Part shown: piece after piece, positions 7,869-15,620 of the stretch
Layout: every line of letters begins with the position of its first letter
Numbering within the stretch: position 1 is the stretch's first letter
Assembly (NCBI GenBank): GCA_026991005.1
Contig: JALXCH010000214.1
Span: forward strand, 1-21,962
Origin: Calditrichia bacterium
GTDB lineage: Bacteria > Calditrichota > Calditrichia > RBG-13-44-9
DNA length: 21,962 nt
Direction: 5' to 3'
Notes under the pieces: generated by a model
What the model was told of the DNA's origin: nothing
The model's input: the letters and a program-made list of their open reading frames with translations, nothing else
Databases searched by the model: none
Program-made: the position numbers and the translations under genes

Positions 7869-8486
7869 TTACCAATTGTATTCAGGCATATCCCAGTTTT
7901 TAATAATTTTCTTTTGATTGGCTTTGTACCAGTCGAAGTTTTCGGCGTACTTGTTGGCGCCTTCCGCTTTGCCCGCCATGATGAGTTCTTTCAGCTTGTT
8001 GAATCCCGCAATCAACGCTTCGGGGCGCGGCATGCAACCGGCGATGTACACATCCACCGGCAAGTAGTAATCCAATCGATTGATGGTGTTGTAGCTGTCG
8101 AAGTACATTCCGCCGTTCACTGTGCAGCTGCCCAGCCCCAGCACGAACTTGGGATTCTGCATCTGTTCGTAGCTGCGAATCACCCGCTTCAGGGTTTTGA
8201 CGGAAAGGTACCCGCTGATGATAAACACTCCCGCCTGACGAGGGGTGGGGCGGGGAAAAATGCCGTAGCGGGAGACGTCGTAGCGGGCGGTGTACAGCGG
8301 CGGCAGTTCGATGGAACCGCAACCGGTACCGAAGGCCAGAATCCACAGCGAATTGGCCTGCGCCCAGTTGTAGAAATTGCGCACAATTTTATTGGCCACC
8401 GGCTGAACCACCTTCGGCCGCGCATCACAGAAATATTCCTCAAACGGGAATTCTTCTTCTTTGGTGTTGTCTTCTTTCTCTTTCAT
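7869..8486 (-). CDS. mbxJ: MbxJ-like subunit (NuoB / hydrogenase small-subunit family) with three cluster cysteines
   Basis: A 205-residue NuoB-type iron-sulfur subunit. Conserved blocks are NSLWILAFGTGCGSIELP (46-62), RQAGVFIISGYLSVK, PKFVLGLGSCTVNGGMY (112-128) and PVDVYIAGCMPRPEALI (143-159). Complex I NuoB binds N2 with a CC pair plus two more Cys; group-4 hydrogenases use CxxC plus two. Here the first motif has one cysteine (C56 in GCGSIE), with C121 and C151 downstream. That gives three ligands and a potentially open iron site. The archaeal MBS enzyme is described as reducing sulfur at a site-differentiated cluster next to the membrane arm, so this is a telling match. C20 near the N terminus is not a family ligand. 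Start ATG 8486 has AGGAAG upstream. Confidence 0.88.
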   Translation of the reverse strand: MKEKEDNTKEEEFPFEEYFCDARPKVVQPVANKIVRNFYNWAQANSLWILAFGTGCGSIELPPLYTARYDVSRYGIFPRPTPRQAGVFIISGYLSVKTLKRVIRSYEQMQNPKFVLGLGSCTVNGGMYFDSYNTINRLDYYLPVDVYIAGCMPRPEALIAGFNKLKELIMAGKAEGANKYAENFDWYKANQKKIIKNWDMPEYNW

Positions 8487-8673
8487 CTATTTCTTCCTGA
8501 ATAAGTTTAAATTCCAAAATACAAATTCCAAATTACAAATAAGCTCCAAATTCCAAAATCCAATGTCTAAAATATCTTCCGTGAACAGTTTTTTCATTTT
8601 GGTCATTTGGTAATTGAATATTGGAATTTATTTGGGATTTGTTATTTGGAATTTGTAGTTTCATCTCTTTCAC
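8487..8673. repeat. Spacer of AAATTCCAAA-type word repeats, self-complementary
   Basis: Between J and M. The left part (8510-8565) repeats AAATTCCAAA, TACAAATTCCAAATTAC and CCAAAATCC. The right part (8610-8660) holds the complements GGAATTTATTTGGGATT and TATTTGGAATTTGTAG. The transcript can therefore fold into one long imperfect stem. The word family matches 1291-1360. No gene. Confidence 0.5.
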
Positions 8674-9585
8674 CTAAAATGAATAGATCAAAACAGCGAT
8701 AATTCCGATAATCGTTGGTACTTTCAGGAAGAACCGCACGGATTGTTCCACCCGAAAGCGCGGGAAACCCACTTCCACGAACACACACACCATCCAGATG
8801 AGGAAGGTCTTCACTACCATCTCAGGAATGGAGGTGGCACCGCCGAAAAATAGGTTCATGAACAGCACCAGTTTTGCCGAAGCGAAAAAGGGACGATTGG
8901 CCTGCAGCATGGCCAGGAAGCTGCTGTTGTATTCCGTGGGCGGTCCGATGGGGATTTCCTGGGGCGCCATGTGCACGTTAAAAGGGGAGTGCATCATCAT
9001 GCCCAGATAGGCCAGCATTCCCGCCAGAGTGGCAATGGGATTGGTAACCATATTCCAGTGGGCAATGCCCCCCTGCTGCGCTGCCACAATGTCGCTGATG
9101 GAGAGGGTGTGGTGCTGTGCCGCCAGAGCAATCACCGCCAGCGCAAAGGGTACTTCCGAGGCGGTGACCTGCGAGAGTCCCCGCATAATTCCCATGGCTG
9201 AGTAGGGATGCCCGCTCTCCCCGGCACCCAGCGCCATGCCCAGCATTCCAAAGAAGATGAAATACATCACCAGAATCAGATCGCCGCTAAAGCTGAAATT
9301 GCGCAACCACACCGAACCGTACACCGCGGGGATGAACAGGTAAAGTCCCACCCCGCCGCCAATGCGAAACACCGGTCCCAGGTAGTACATCACGCCGTGG
9401 GAGATGGAGGTGCGCATGGAGATGCTTTTCACCAGATTAATGTACGGCTGGTAAAAGGGTGGCCCGATGCGCCCGTGCACCTTTGCCACAATCTTCATGG
9501 TAAAACCGATGAGCAGCATCCCGTAGTTGAAAATGAGGAACAACGAAGCCAGTGCGTAGCCAATTTTTATGAGAATGTCCTGCAT
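8674..9585 (-). CDS. mbxM: MbxM-like membrane subunit (NuoH family)
   Basis: A 303-residue polytopic membrane protein with about eight predicted helices. NuoH landmarks: KVHGRIGPPFYQPYINLVKS (about 35-54, the GRxGPP-Q--D/N--K loop), AGESGHPYSAMGIMRGLSQVTASEVPFALAV (120-150), and the loop MAPQEIPIGPPTEYNSS (about 206-222). These cytoplasmic loops contact J and L in complex I and couple redox chemistry to ion movement. Start ATG 9585 is preceded by AAGGAG eight bases upstream. Length is close to that of archaeal MbhM/MbxM. The gene is followed by J after 187 bp of repeats and preceded by a 971-bp repeat-filled gap. Confidence 0.9.
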   Translation of the reverse strand: MQDILIKIGYALASLFLIFNYGMLLIGFTMKIVAKVHGRIGPPFYQPYINLVKSISMRTSISHGVMYYLGPVFRIGGGVGLYLFIPAVYGSVWLRNFSFSGDLILVMYFIFFGMLGMALGAGESGHPYSAMGIMRGLSQVTASEVPFALAVIALAAQHHTLSISDIVAAQQGGIAHWNMVTNPIATLAGMLAYLGMMMHSPFNVHMAPQEIPIGPPTEYNSSFLAMLQANRPFFASAKLVLFMNLFFGGATSIPEMVVKTFLIWMVCVFVEVGFPRFRVEQSVRFFLKVPTIIGIIAVLIYSF

Positions 9586-9628
9586 GAATCATGCTCCTTA
9601 AAATTCACAATTTTTTTTAAATACCTCT

Positions 9629-10100
9629 GGAACCACGAATTACACGAATGAACACGAATGTTGTTTGGTTTCTGATTAAAAATAAATTGCCCTGAATATG
9701 ATAAAAAATTAAATAATTGAGCCGTAAAGCTTAAAAGCTTATTTAGAAATGTTCTTTCTATGTATAATTTTTTTAGTTCAGAATTTTTCATTCTTTTTAC
9801 CCATTCATTATCTCAAAACAAATCCGTTTGAAATAATCGTGCTCAATTTATTCTTCCGTTCAGTTAAAATGTGTCGCTCTTATAGAGCTCTCTTTCTAAA
9901 AGAATATTCTTAATCCCAGGGCTTCGCCCTGGGCTACCAGTGTGTGAGTGCTTCGCACTCATTTTCACCTTATATACTTTATATACCCTATTTCCCCAAT
10001 ATACCTCTTTACCCTATGCCCTTATGCCTTTTCAATATCTTTCCGCAGGATCGGTATCCGACTGTGTCCTCTATGGTTTAATTAATTCAAAATTATTAAT
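9629..10100. repeat. Intergenic repeat element, copy B
   Basis: Diverged duplicate of 5589-6034 in the same orientation. Core 9775-9961 keeps hairpins CCCAGGGCTTCGCCCTGGG (9915-9933) and TGAGTGCTTCGCACTCA (9945-9961) without a change, while flanks differ by substitutions and indels. That suggests the paired arms are what is kept. The left flank also has AAGCTTAAAAGCTT (about 9726-9739), absent from copy A. Confidence 0.75.
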
Positions 10101-10110
10101 TCTCTCTGTC

Positions 10111-10195
10111 GTCCCTACGGGACTTGAAATGGGTGGTGCTTTCTTTTCCCATGGCTTGAAGCCATGGGCTAAAATCTGGCGGCCACTCCGTGGCC
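10111..10195. repeat. Cluster of three perfect hairpins
   Basis: GTCCCTACGGGAC (10111-10123; 5-bp stem, TAC loop), a 10-bp stem with arms CCCATGGCTT and AAGCCATGGG around one base (10148-10168), and GGCCACTCCGTGGCC (10181-10195; 6-bp stem, TCC loop). Hairpins of this kind, each closing on a very short loop, recur between genes in several environmental bacterial lineages. They look like transcribed or mobile REP-like modules; no function is shown. Confidence 0.6.
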
Positions 10196-10417
10196 TTAAT
10201 TTTTTGCCCTCGAGCATTAATCAATTTTTACCAAACTCTTTCTAAATTTTTCAGGTTCTCTTTATCTTATTCATCCTGCTAATCACGTAAAACAAAATTA
10301 AAATTCACACCAAATTCAATCTTTCATTCCAAGATTTACCCGGAGCTTCACCCTCATCTTTTACCCTATTCACTTTATATACCCTATTTCCCCTATATAC
10401 CTCTCTACCCTATGCCT

Positions 10418-10476
10418 GAAATCGTGGACGATTTCATCCCGAAAGCAAACAGGGATGTTTGCGTTTTAGTCGGGAT
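10418..10476. repeat. Double and nested hairpin block
   Basis: GAAATCGTGGACGATTTC (10418-10435) is an 8-bp stem with a GG loop. It abuts a nested structure in which ATCCCGA (10436-10442) pairs with TCGGGAT (10470-10476) and GCAAAC (10445-10450) pairs with GTTTGC (10457-10462). The three perfect stems in 59 bp are unlikely to be chance. Confidence 0.55.
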
Positions 10477-10556
10477 ATGCCCCTCTGCCTTTTCCGTGTC
10501 CTCTGTGGCTTCTGTGGTTCAAAAATCCTGTTCATCCTGTTTATCCCGTCAAATAT

Positions 10557-13500
10557 CTAAACGGCAACGAAGTAAATAATCACCGCAAAAATGAAAATGA
10601 ACAGGGCATAGGTCTGGCCGTTGCCAGTGTACATTTGCCGCAGCACCCCGGCCGTGGTGTGGGTCCATTCGCTCACAGCCGCCCAGAAGCGCTTCACCAG
10701 CGGCTTCAGGATGGGTGCCATAGCGCGGGTGTAGGGCGTAAAGAACTGCCAGGCGTAGTGGGTGCTTTCCGGCCGCTCCGGCTTCTCTCCCGCAAAAACA
10801 ATGTTAAACGGCTTCACCTTTTGCGGACGCGGCACCAGGAAGATTTCATAAATAAGTAACACCACAAAAATAGCGCCAATAACAATCATGGTCAGGGTGC
10901 CGTTCCAGTAGCCCAGGGTACTGTGGGCGGTAAGGTGATCCCAGCGCAGGGTGGGTTCAAACACCGGAGCAATGATGGCGGAAATGGGTCGCAGCAGCAG
11001 TTCCGGGCGAATGGAATAAATCATGATGAAAGCCATCAGGATGTACTGCGGAACCAGAAACCAGCCCGGCGCCTCTTTGATTTTCAGATACTTCGGTTTG
11101 GGAATCCCCAGGAAAATGCTGTGAATGAGACGGTAGCAGTACAGGAACGCTACGGTGCTGGCAAAAAACGCCACTCCAGTTTGCAGGTACCAACCCTTTT
11201 CAATGAGCGCTTCGTAGAGCAGCCACTTGCCACCGAAACCGGTTAACGGAGGCACCCCGGAAAGGGCGATGATGCCCATCATGACCGAGATGAAGGAAAA
11301 CGGCATACGTTTGATGAGACCGCCCATTTCGTACATGTTGCGGGTGCCCGTGCGGTACACCACTCCCGCCACCGCCAGGAAGAGCAATCCTTTAAACAGC
11401 AGATGGTTCAGAGTGTGCCACAGCGCCGCCGCCCAGCCCAGATGACTCATGGCAGCCAGACCCAGCAGAATGTACCCCACCTGTCCCACACTGGAATAGG
11501 CCAGCAACCGTTTGGCATCCTCCTGAAACACCGCAAACAGGGTAGCAAACAGGGCGGTGAGTACCCCAATCCAGCCCAGAATGGTATTTAAGGGAAGGGC
11601 ACCGAGTTGGGGCATTCCCATGTACACAAACAGTACCACAAATCCCAGAATACCGGCTTTGGAGAGGATTCCCGAGATGAGCGGGGTGGTGTCGTCTTCC
11701 GCCTCGCTGTAAGCGCCCGGAGCCCAGATGTGCAGCCCCAGAGCTGCAATTTTTACCAGAAATCCCAGGGAAATGAGCAGATACGCCAGCGGTGCGGCAT
11801 CTCCGGCGTTGCGCAGAACTTCCATGCCCAGGGATTCCGGCTGTGCGGCGTGTGCCAGAGCAAAACCGGCTAGCAAGAGGTAAGCGCCTCCCACGCTGAA
11901 CAGCACGTAGATTAGCGCCGGAGTTTGCGCCTTTTTACCCCGCAAAATCAGCAAATAGGATGAAACGGTCATGAGCTCCCAGGCAAAGAAGAACTGCAGC
12001 AGGTTTTGCGCCAGCGCCAGATTGGAGAGGGCCCCCAGCATGAGCAACATCAGGGGGTAGAAGCCCACCGAGCGGTCGTTACGGTGCAGCGTAGCGATGA
12101 GCATCACCGAACCACCGCCCAGGAAAAGCAGGTTGAAATAATAGGCAAATCCCTGTAAATCCGGCAGCACCCGGGAAGCGTACAATGCCACCGCCAGAAT
12201 GGTGAGCGCTCCTTTTAACCGCGCCGGGAGCCAATCCAGCACAAACAGCAGGGCAGCGCCAAGGAGCGGCAGGAAGAACAGGTTGCTGTAAGGCATGCTG
12301 TGCAGAGAAGTTAAGTAACCGGCAGCCAGTGCCAGCCCGGCAAATATCCACAGCGCCACACTGCGCTCGAAATGGGCATCGGGCAATTCCGCGACTTCTT
12401 CCTGCTCCCCGCGGATGGCGTAACCGAACCAGCGCAGCAGGTACACTGCTTCCAGCAGGGAACCCACCAGCAGAGCAGCAATCCAGCCCCACATGCTTTT
12501 TTCCGCCAGCGCCATCACCAGCGACCACTTCCCCCAGAAACCGGCAAAAGGCGGAAACGCCAGCAGAGCGAGCACAAACAGCCCCATCAGGAACTGGTAG
12601 TGAGGTTTGCCTCGCAGCACGCCCCATTCCCGGACGGAGTCCCGCTTCACCACCCCCGCCAGCCAGTAAAGCCCGGCTTTGGCGAAGAAGTGGTTAAAGA
12701 ACAGAGCAGCCAGGATGAAGGCAAAACGGTGCAGGTTGCCCTCCAGATAAAATCCCAGCCCCAGGGTTGCCAGCAGCAGCCCCATCTGCCCAACGGACGA
12801 ATAACCCAGCATACGGGTGGTGTGTTGCTGCTTCAGACCCATCAGATTGCTGACCACGAAGGTGGTCATTCCCGCAGCGGCGGCAATCAGGAACCAGGTG
12901 TTTCCGGCCAGGGGCAACACTTTGTACAGCGCAAAAAAGATAGTACCGGAACTCCCCGCCGAAATCATGGCGGCAATGCCGGGATGCGCCCCCTGGTACA
13001 CATCCAGCGCCCAGCCGTTGGCCGGGAACTGTTTCATTTCAATGAAAAACGAAAACAGCAGCATGAACAGCGCCACCGCCACCACCGGCGCCCCGCTCCG
13101 CAGGGCAGCGCTCCGGAGCATTCCGTCGATGTTCAGGGTACCGCTCACACTGTACAGAAAAATAATGCCCAGCAGCAAAAAGATGGACGCCAGACTGCCA
13201 GCCAGCATGTACTTGAAACCCGCCGAGAGGGAGTTCAACCTCAAATCCATGCCGATGAGGGCATAGCTGGCAATGGAGGTAATTTCCAGGAACACAAACA
13301 GGTTGAAGATGTCGCGGGTCATCACCAGTCCGTTCATTCCCAGGGTAAAAAGCAGAAAGAGCACCCGCCCGCGAATGCCGACCTCGTTTAGATAACGCAG
13401 CAGATACAGAGCACCGGCAAACGCCAGCAAATTAATGCCGGTAAGCAGAAGTGCTTCCTGCAGCCCCATCTGCAAATTAATGGAGAGCGGCGGTTTGACC

Positions 13501-13694
13501 CCGGCGGTGAAAATTTGCACCGGTGTCATTCCCCGAAACACAAAGGCGTACAGCCACTGGGCAGAGATGAAGGTGAGAAAAGCCGTCGTCGCCAGGAAAA
13601 TCAAGTTCACCACGGTTTTTCCCAGTCGGTCGAACAGGGGGAGCAGGAATGCTACACCCAGTGCTGTGGCGATAATATAAATAGGAGCTACCAT
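10557..13694 (-). CDS. Fused double antiporter/proton-pump subunit (MbxH-MbxH', MrpD/NuoN-NuoL family)
   Basis: 1045 residues containing two complete NuoN/MrpD-type modules. Module 1 (about 1-480) has helix-5 Glu E137 (NLFVFLEITS), K221 (EMKQFPANGW), DVYQGAHPGIAAMISAGSSG and the signature TTRMLGYSSVGQMG (292-304). Module 2 (about 485-900) has E573 (FFAWELMTVSSY), K648, GLHIWAPGAYSEAEDDTTPLISGILSKAGILG (653-684, K679) and KRLLAYSSVGQVG. The last ~140 residues are a long charged or amphipathic stretch plus final helix (GNGQTYALFIFIFAVIIYF), like the lateral-helix tail of MbhI/MbxH'. Each module should translocate H+ or Na+, so the complex has two pumps, as described for MBS versus one in MBH. 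In archaea H and H' are separate genes. ATG 13694 overlaps the G gene by 7 bp. A continuous frame without a stop supports a true fusion. Confidence 0.9.
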   Translation of the reverse strand: MVAPIYIIATALGVAFLLPLFDRLGKTVVNLIFLATTAFLTFISAQWLYAFVFRGMTPVQIFTAGVKPPLSINLQMGLQEALLLTGINLLAFAGALYLLRYLNEVGIRGRVLFLLFTLGMNGLVMTRDIFNLFVFLEITSIASYALIGMDLRLNSLSAGFKYMLAGSLASIFLLLGIIFLYSVSGTLNIDGMLRSAALRSGAPVVAVALFMLLFSFFIEMKQFPANGWALDVYQGAHPGIAAMISAGSSGTIFFALYKVLPLAGNTWFLIAAAAGMTTFVVSNLMGLKQQHTTRMLGYSSVGQMGLLLATLGLGFYLEGNLHRFAFILAALFFNHFFAKAGLYWLAGVVKRDSVREWGVLRGKPHYQFLMGLFVLALLAFPPFAGFWGKWSLVMALAEKSMWGWIAALLVGSLLEAVYLLRWFGYAIRGEQEEVAELPDAHFERSVALWIFAGLALAAGYLTSLHSMPYSNLFFLPLLGAALLFVLDWLPARLKGALTILAVALYASRVLPDLQGFAYYFNLLFLGGGSVMLIATLHRNDRSVGFYPLMLLMLGALSNLALAQNLLQFFFAWELMTVSSYLLILRGKKAQTPALIYVLFSVGGAYLLLAGFALAHAAQPESLGMEVLRNAGDAAPLAYLLISLGFLVKIAALGLHIWAPGAYSEAEDDTTPLISGILSKAGILGFVVLFVYMGMPQLGALPLNTILGWIGVLTALFATLFAVFQEDAKRLLAYSSVGQVGYILLGLAAMSHLGWAAALWHTLNHLLFKGLLFLAVAGVVYRTGTRNMYEMGGLIKRMPFSFISVMMGIIALSGVPPLTGFGGKWLLYEALIEKGWYLQTGVAFFASTVAFLYCYRLIHSIFLGIPKPKYLKIKEAPGWFLVPQYILMAFIMIYSIRPELLLRPISAIIAPVFEPTLRWDHLTAHSTLGYWNGTLTMIVIGAIFVVLLIYEIFLVPRPQKVKPFNIVFAGEKPERPESTHYAWQFFTPYTRAMAPILKPLVKRFWAAVSEWTHTTAGVLRQMYTGNGQTYALFIFIFAVIIYFVAV

Positions 13695-14041
13695 TTCAAA
13701 TCCCTGTAGTCACTTATGTCCAATGAATGTTTACGCTGGTAAAGCCGGATGACGAAGGTAAGCATCAGCGCGTTTACCGCGACCCCGATGACGATGGCTG
13801 TGAGCACCAGCGCCTGGGGAACGGGATCCACCACCCGGTGGACGGCATCCTGCAGAGGGACAGCCGCATCCAGAATAGGTGCTGTGCGCCCCTTCAGGTA
13901 CCCGATGGCAATCATCACCAGTTGCAGACCGGTTTCGGCAATGGCAATACTCAACACCATCTTAATCATATTCCGCCGGGTCACCAGTCCCCAGAAGCCA
14001 ATCACCATCAAAATGAAACCAATTCCTAAAACCAAAATCAT
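13688..14041 (-). CDS. mbxG: MbxG-like subunit (MrpC/NuoK family)
   Basis: A 117-residue, three-helix protein of the MrpC/NuoK family. Landmarks are GFWGLVTRRNMIKMVLSIAIAETGLQLVMIAIGY (about 18-50, with the helix-2 Glu in IAETG) and VVDPVPQALVLTAIVIGVAVNALMLTFVIRLY (about 71-102), the classic DP.PQALVLTAIVI block of MrpC. It sits next to the pump module in the membrane arm, where the buried Glu is part of the charged axis. It overlaps the start of H-H' by 7 bp, so translation is coupled. A 292-bp repeat-bearing gap separates it from the preceding F gene. Confidence 0.9.
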   Translation of the reverse strand: MILVLGIGFILMVIGFWGLVTRRNMIKMVLSIAIAETGLQLVMIAIGYLKGRTAPILDAAVPLQDAVHRVVDPVPQALVLTAIVIGVAVNALMLTFVIRLYQRKHSLDISDYRDLKW

Positions 14042-14333
14042 AAATCAATCCTTTAACTTTTAACCGGATTCTCCTGATTTAAAAACCACAGAAGATATAT
14101 ATAAACCACAGAGGACACAGAAAGCACAGAAATAAAAATGAATTTTATTAAAAGCTAAATTATTCAAAAGACCAATTTTCTCAATTTTTTTAAACATAAT
14201 CTTAATACAGCATTCTATTTTATGTCCTTATGTCCTTATGCTTTATGCTTTATGCCCTATGCCCCATGTCCTTGCAATCCCTTCAACACACCCTTCCTAA
14301 CCGATCTTCATAAAATCCCCTGAACCGGAATAT
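14042..14333. repeat. Repeat-bearing spacer between F and G genes
   Basis: 292 bp with no gene. It holds AACCACAGAGGACACAGAAAG (about 14104-14124), the reverse complement of the GTGTCCTCTGTGG words at 5999 and 10497, and the low-complexity run TTATGTCCTTATGTCCTTAT..CTTTATGC..CCCTATGCC (about 14219-14272), like one at 10010-10030. No obvious promoter in the minus direction was recognised. Confidence 0.45.
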
Positions 14334-15017
14334 TCATTCCTTCAAATTCTCCAGAATCCCCGCCAGCTCGGTGCCCACTTTTAATCCGATGAAGGTGTAG
14401 ATAATGGGAATGGCACCGGCGCTCAAGATTTTGCCGTACTCACCCAGTGGTAAAATACGGTTGTCCAGAAAACCGCCTGCCAGTATGATGCCCAGGATAC
14501 CCACCAGCACGTACCCGGCACCAGAGATGGATTCCACCACGTTTAGAATGGTGTGTTTGAGCTGGTAATCCGGGTAGGCCAGGAAGAGCAGCAGCACTGC
14601 CGAAGCAATCACAGCGCCTCCCTGGAAGCCTCCGCCGGGAGAGAGGTGCCCGTTAATAAAAATGTAGGCTCCGAACATTACAATGAAAGGGGTGAGCAGA
14701 GCCGTTCCGGTGGTCAGGATTTCGCTGGCCTTTCGGTACTCCCGGCGGCGCATTTTCTTCTCCCGCCGACGCAGCAACACCGCCACACCGGTGGCTGCCA
14801 GAAACAGCACACTCACCTCGCCCAGCGTGTCCAGGCCGCGGTAGGTGACCACAATGGCGGTAACCAGATTCACCGCACCCAATTCCTGCGGTTCACGCTG
14901 CACGTAATCCCGCGCCACGCCAATGAGTTCCCCGTTGGACTGCCAGTTCGCCAGCAGTTGGAAAAGCATGAAACCCATCAGGAGCACCACGATGAGGGAG
15001 ACGGCTCGTTTAATCAT
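14334..15017 (-). CDS. mbxF: MbxF-like subunit: MrpA C-terminal (MbhE) plus MrpB (MbhF) fusion
   Basis: 227 residues in two parts. Residues 1-85 carry the MrpA-tail/MbhE signature NLVTAIVVTYRGLDTLGEVSVLFLAATGVAVLLR. After a basic linker (RRREKKMRRREYRK) comes an MrpB/MnhB domain: LTTGTALLTPFIVMFGAYIFINGHLSPGGGFQGGAVIASAVLLLFLAY (about 104-151). The GHLSPGGGFQGG loop is diagnostic. In Mrp and Mbh these are separate parts (MrpA tail and MrpB; MbhE and MbhF). Archaeal Mbx lacks a separate E gene, consistent with this layout. Five or six membrane helices are expected. The start overlaps the D gene by 8 bp. Confidence 0.88.
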   Translation of the reverse strand: MIKRAVSLIVVLLMGFMLFQLLANWQSNGELIGVARDYVQREPQELGAVNLVTAIVVTYRGLDTLGEVSVLFLAATGVAVLLRRREKKMRRREYRKASEILTTGTALLTPFIVMFGAYIFINGHLSPGGGFQGGAVIASAVLLLFLAYPDYQLKHTILNVVESISGAGYVLVGILGIILAGGFLDNRILPLGEYGKILSAGAIPIIYTFIGLKVGTELAGILENLKE

Positions 15018-15261
15018 GCTCCACCTCCTCGCCGCGGGTTTTCTTTACCGCATACAGGAAAATCACCGTGGAGAGGCCTGCTCCGATGGCGGCTTCGGTC
15101 ATGGCTACATCCGGTGCCGCCAGAATGAGATAAAACACGCTGGCAAACAGGCTTACCAGACCCGCTGCCACTACCGCCGCTGCCAGATTGCGGCTGTACA
15201 CCGCCACCAGCGCCGCAATAATCATGGCAATTCCTAACAACACCGCCAGTACGGTTATCAT
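15010..15261 (-). CDS. mbxD: MbxD-like subunit (DUF4040, MrpA-derived)
   Basis: An 83-residue small membrane protein with the DUF4040/MbhD pattern: AAAVVAAGLVSLFASVFYLILAAPDVAMTEAAIGAGLSTVIFLYAVKKT. The APDVAMTEAAIGAGLS segment is the conserved core, including the helix Glu in MTEAAIG. This piece corresponds to a section of the long MrpA C terminus that Mbh/Mbx complexes carry as a separate gene. Two to three helices are expected. The start overlaps the preceding C gene by 4 bp (ATGA-type junction) and the end overlaps F by 8 bp, so A-B-C-D-F form one tightly coupled translation block. Confidence 0.88.
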   Translation of the reverse strand: MITVLAVLLGIAMIIAALVAVYSRNLAAAVVAAGLVSLFASVFYLILAAPDVAMTEAAIGAGLSTVIFLYAVKKTRGEEVEHD

Positions 15262-15620
15262 GGTTCGTCCTCCTCATTTTTCTGCGCCTGTTCTGCCCGC
15301 TCGGCCTCCGCCAGTTTATCCTCCACCGTTTTATCCGTTAAGGGAATGCCCACAAAGTGCGCTGCCCGCGCCAGGGAGTGGGAGGAAATGGGGTTGGTGG
15401 TTACCGCAAAAGCAATCAGAATCAGCATCTGCCAGAACCACTCCGTGTGGTACAGTCCGATTCCCAGAAGGGTAAGAATACTGCCCAGGGTGGTGGATTT
15501 AGTTCCCGCCTGCATGCGATTGTACAGGTCGGGCATGCGCAGAACCCCCAGCGCCCCTAAAAACAGAAACAGCGAACCAACGAGGGCAATGATGGCACCC
15601 AGAAGATGAATGGCTTCCAT
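15258..15620 (-). CDS. mbxC: MbxC-like subunit (MrpG/MnhG family)
   Basis: 120 residues. The N-terminal 80 are MrpG: GSLFLFLGALGVLRMPDLYNRMQAGTKSTTLGSILTLLGIGLY, where RMPD.Y.R.QAGTKSTTLG is the family hallmark, then LILIAFAVTTNPISSHSLARAAH. The C-terminal ~35 residues (DKTVEDKLAEAERAEQAQKNEEDEP) are a charged tail, probably cytoplasmic and longer than in minimal MrpG. Three membrane helices. It overlaps B by one base at the 5' end and D by 4 bp at the 3' end. In Mrp antiporters this subunit supports assembly of the ion-transport module. Confidence 0.9.
   Translation of the reverse strand: MEAIHLLGAIIALVGSLFLFLGALGVLRMPDLYNRMQAGTKSTTLGSILTLLGIGLYHTEWFWQMLILIAFAVTTNPISSHSLARAAHFVGIPLTDKTVEDKLAEAERAEQAQKNEEDEP

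Larger units (their letters stand above)
9586..10556. other. Non-coding 971-bp repeat mosaic splitting the cluster
   Basis: Contains copy B of the duplicated element (9629-10100), a cluster of three trinucleotide-loop or short-loop hairpins (10111-10195), a nested hairpin block (10418-10476), and word repeats such as GTGTCCTCTGTGGCTTCTGTGG and TGTTCATCCTGTTTATCCCG near 10495-10552. No credible coding sequence. It separates the H-H' gene from M, although gene order says they belong to one complex. Confidence 0.65.

Noticed and set aside
9940..10245. 101-codon plus-strand open frame in the H-M gap
   Set aside because: It runs through hairpin repeats and word repeats and has no recognisable domain.
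12372..13391. 339-codon plus-strand open frame (and similar ones at 3789-4664 and 6045-7079)
   Set aside because: These lie wholly antisense to strongly conserved genes. Their Gln/His-rich translations are the usual mirror of helix-rich coding sequence. No family motif.
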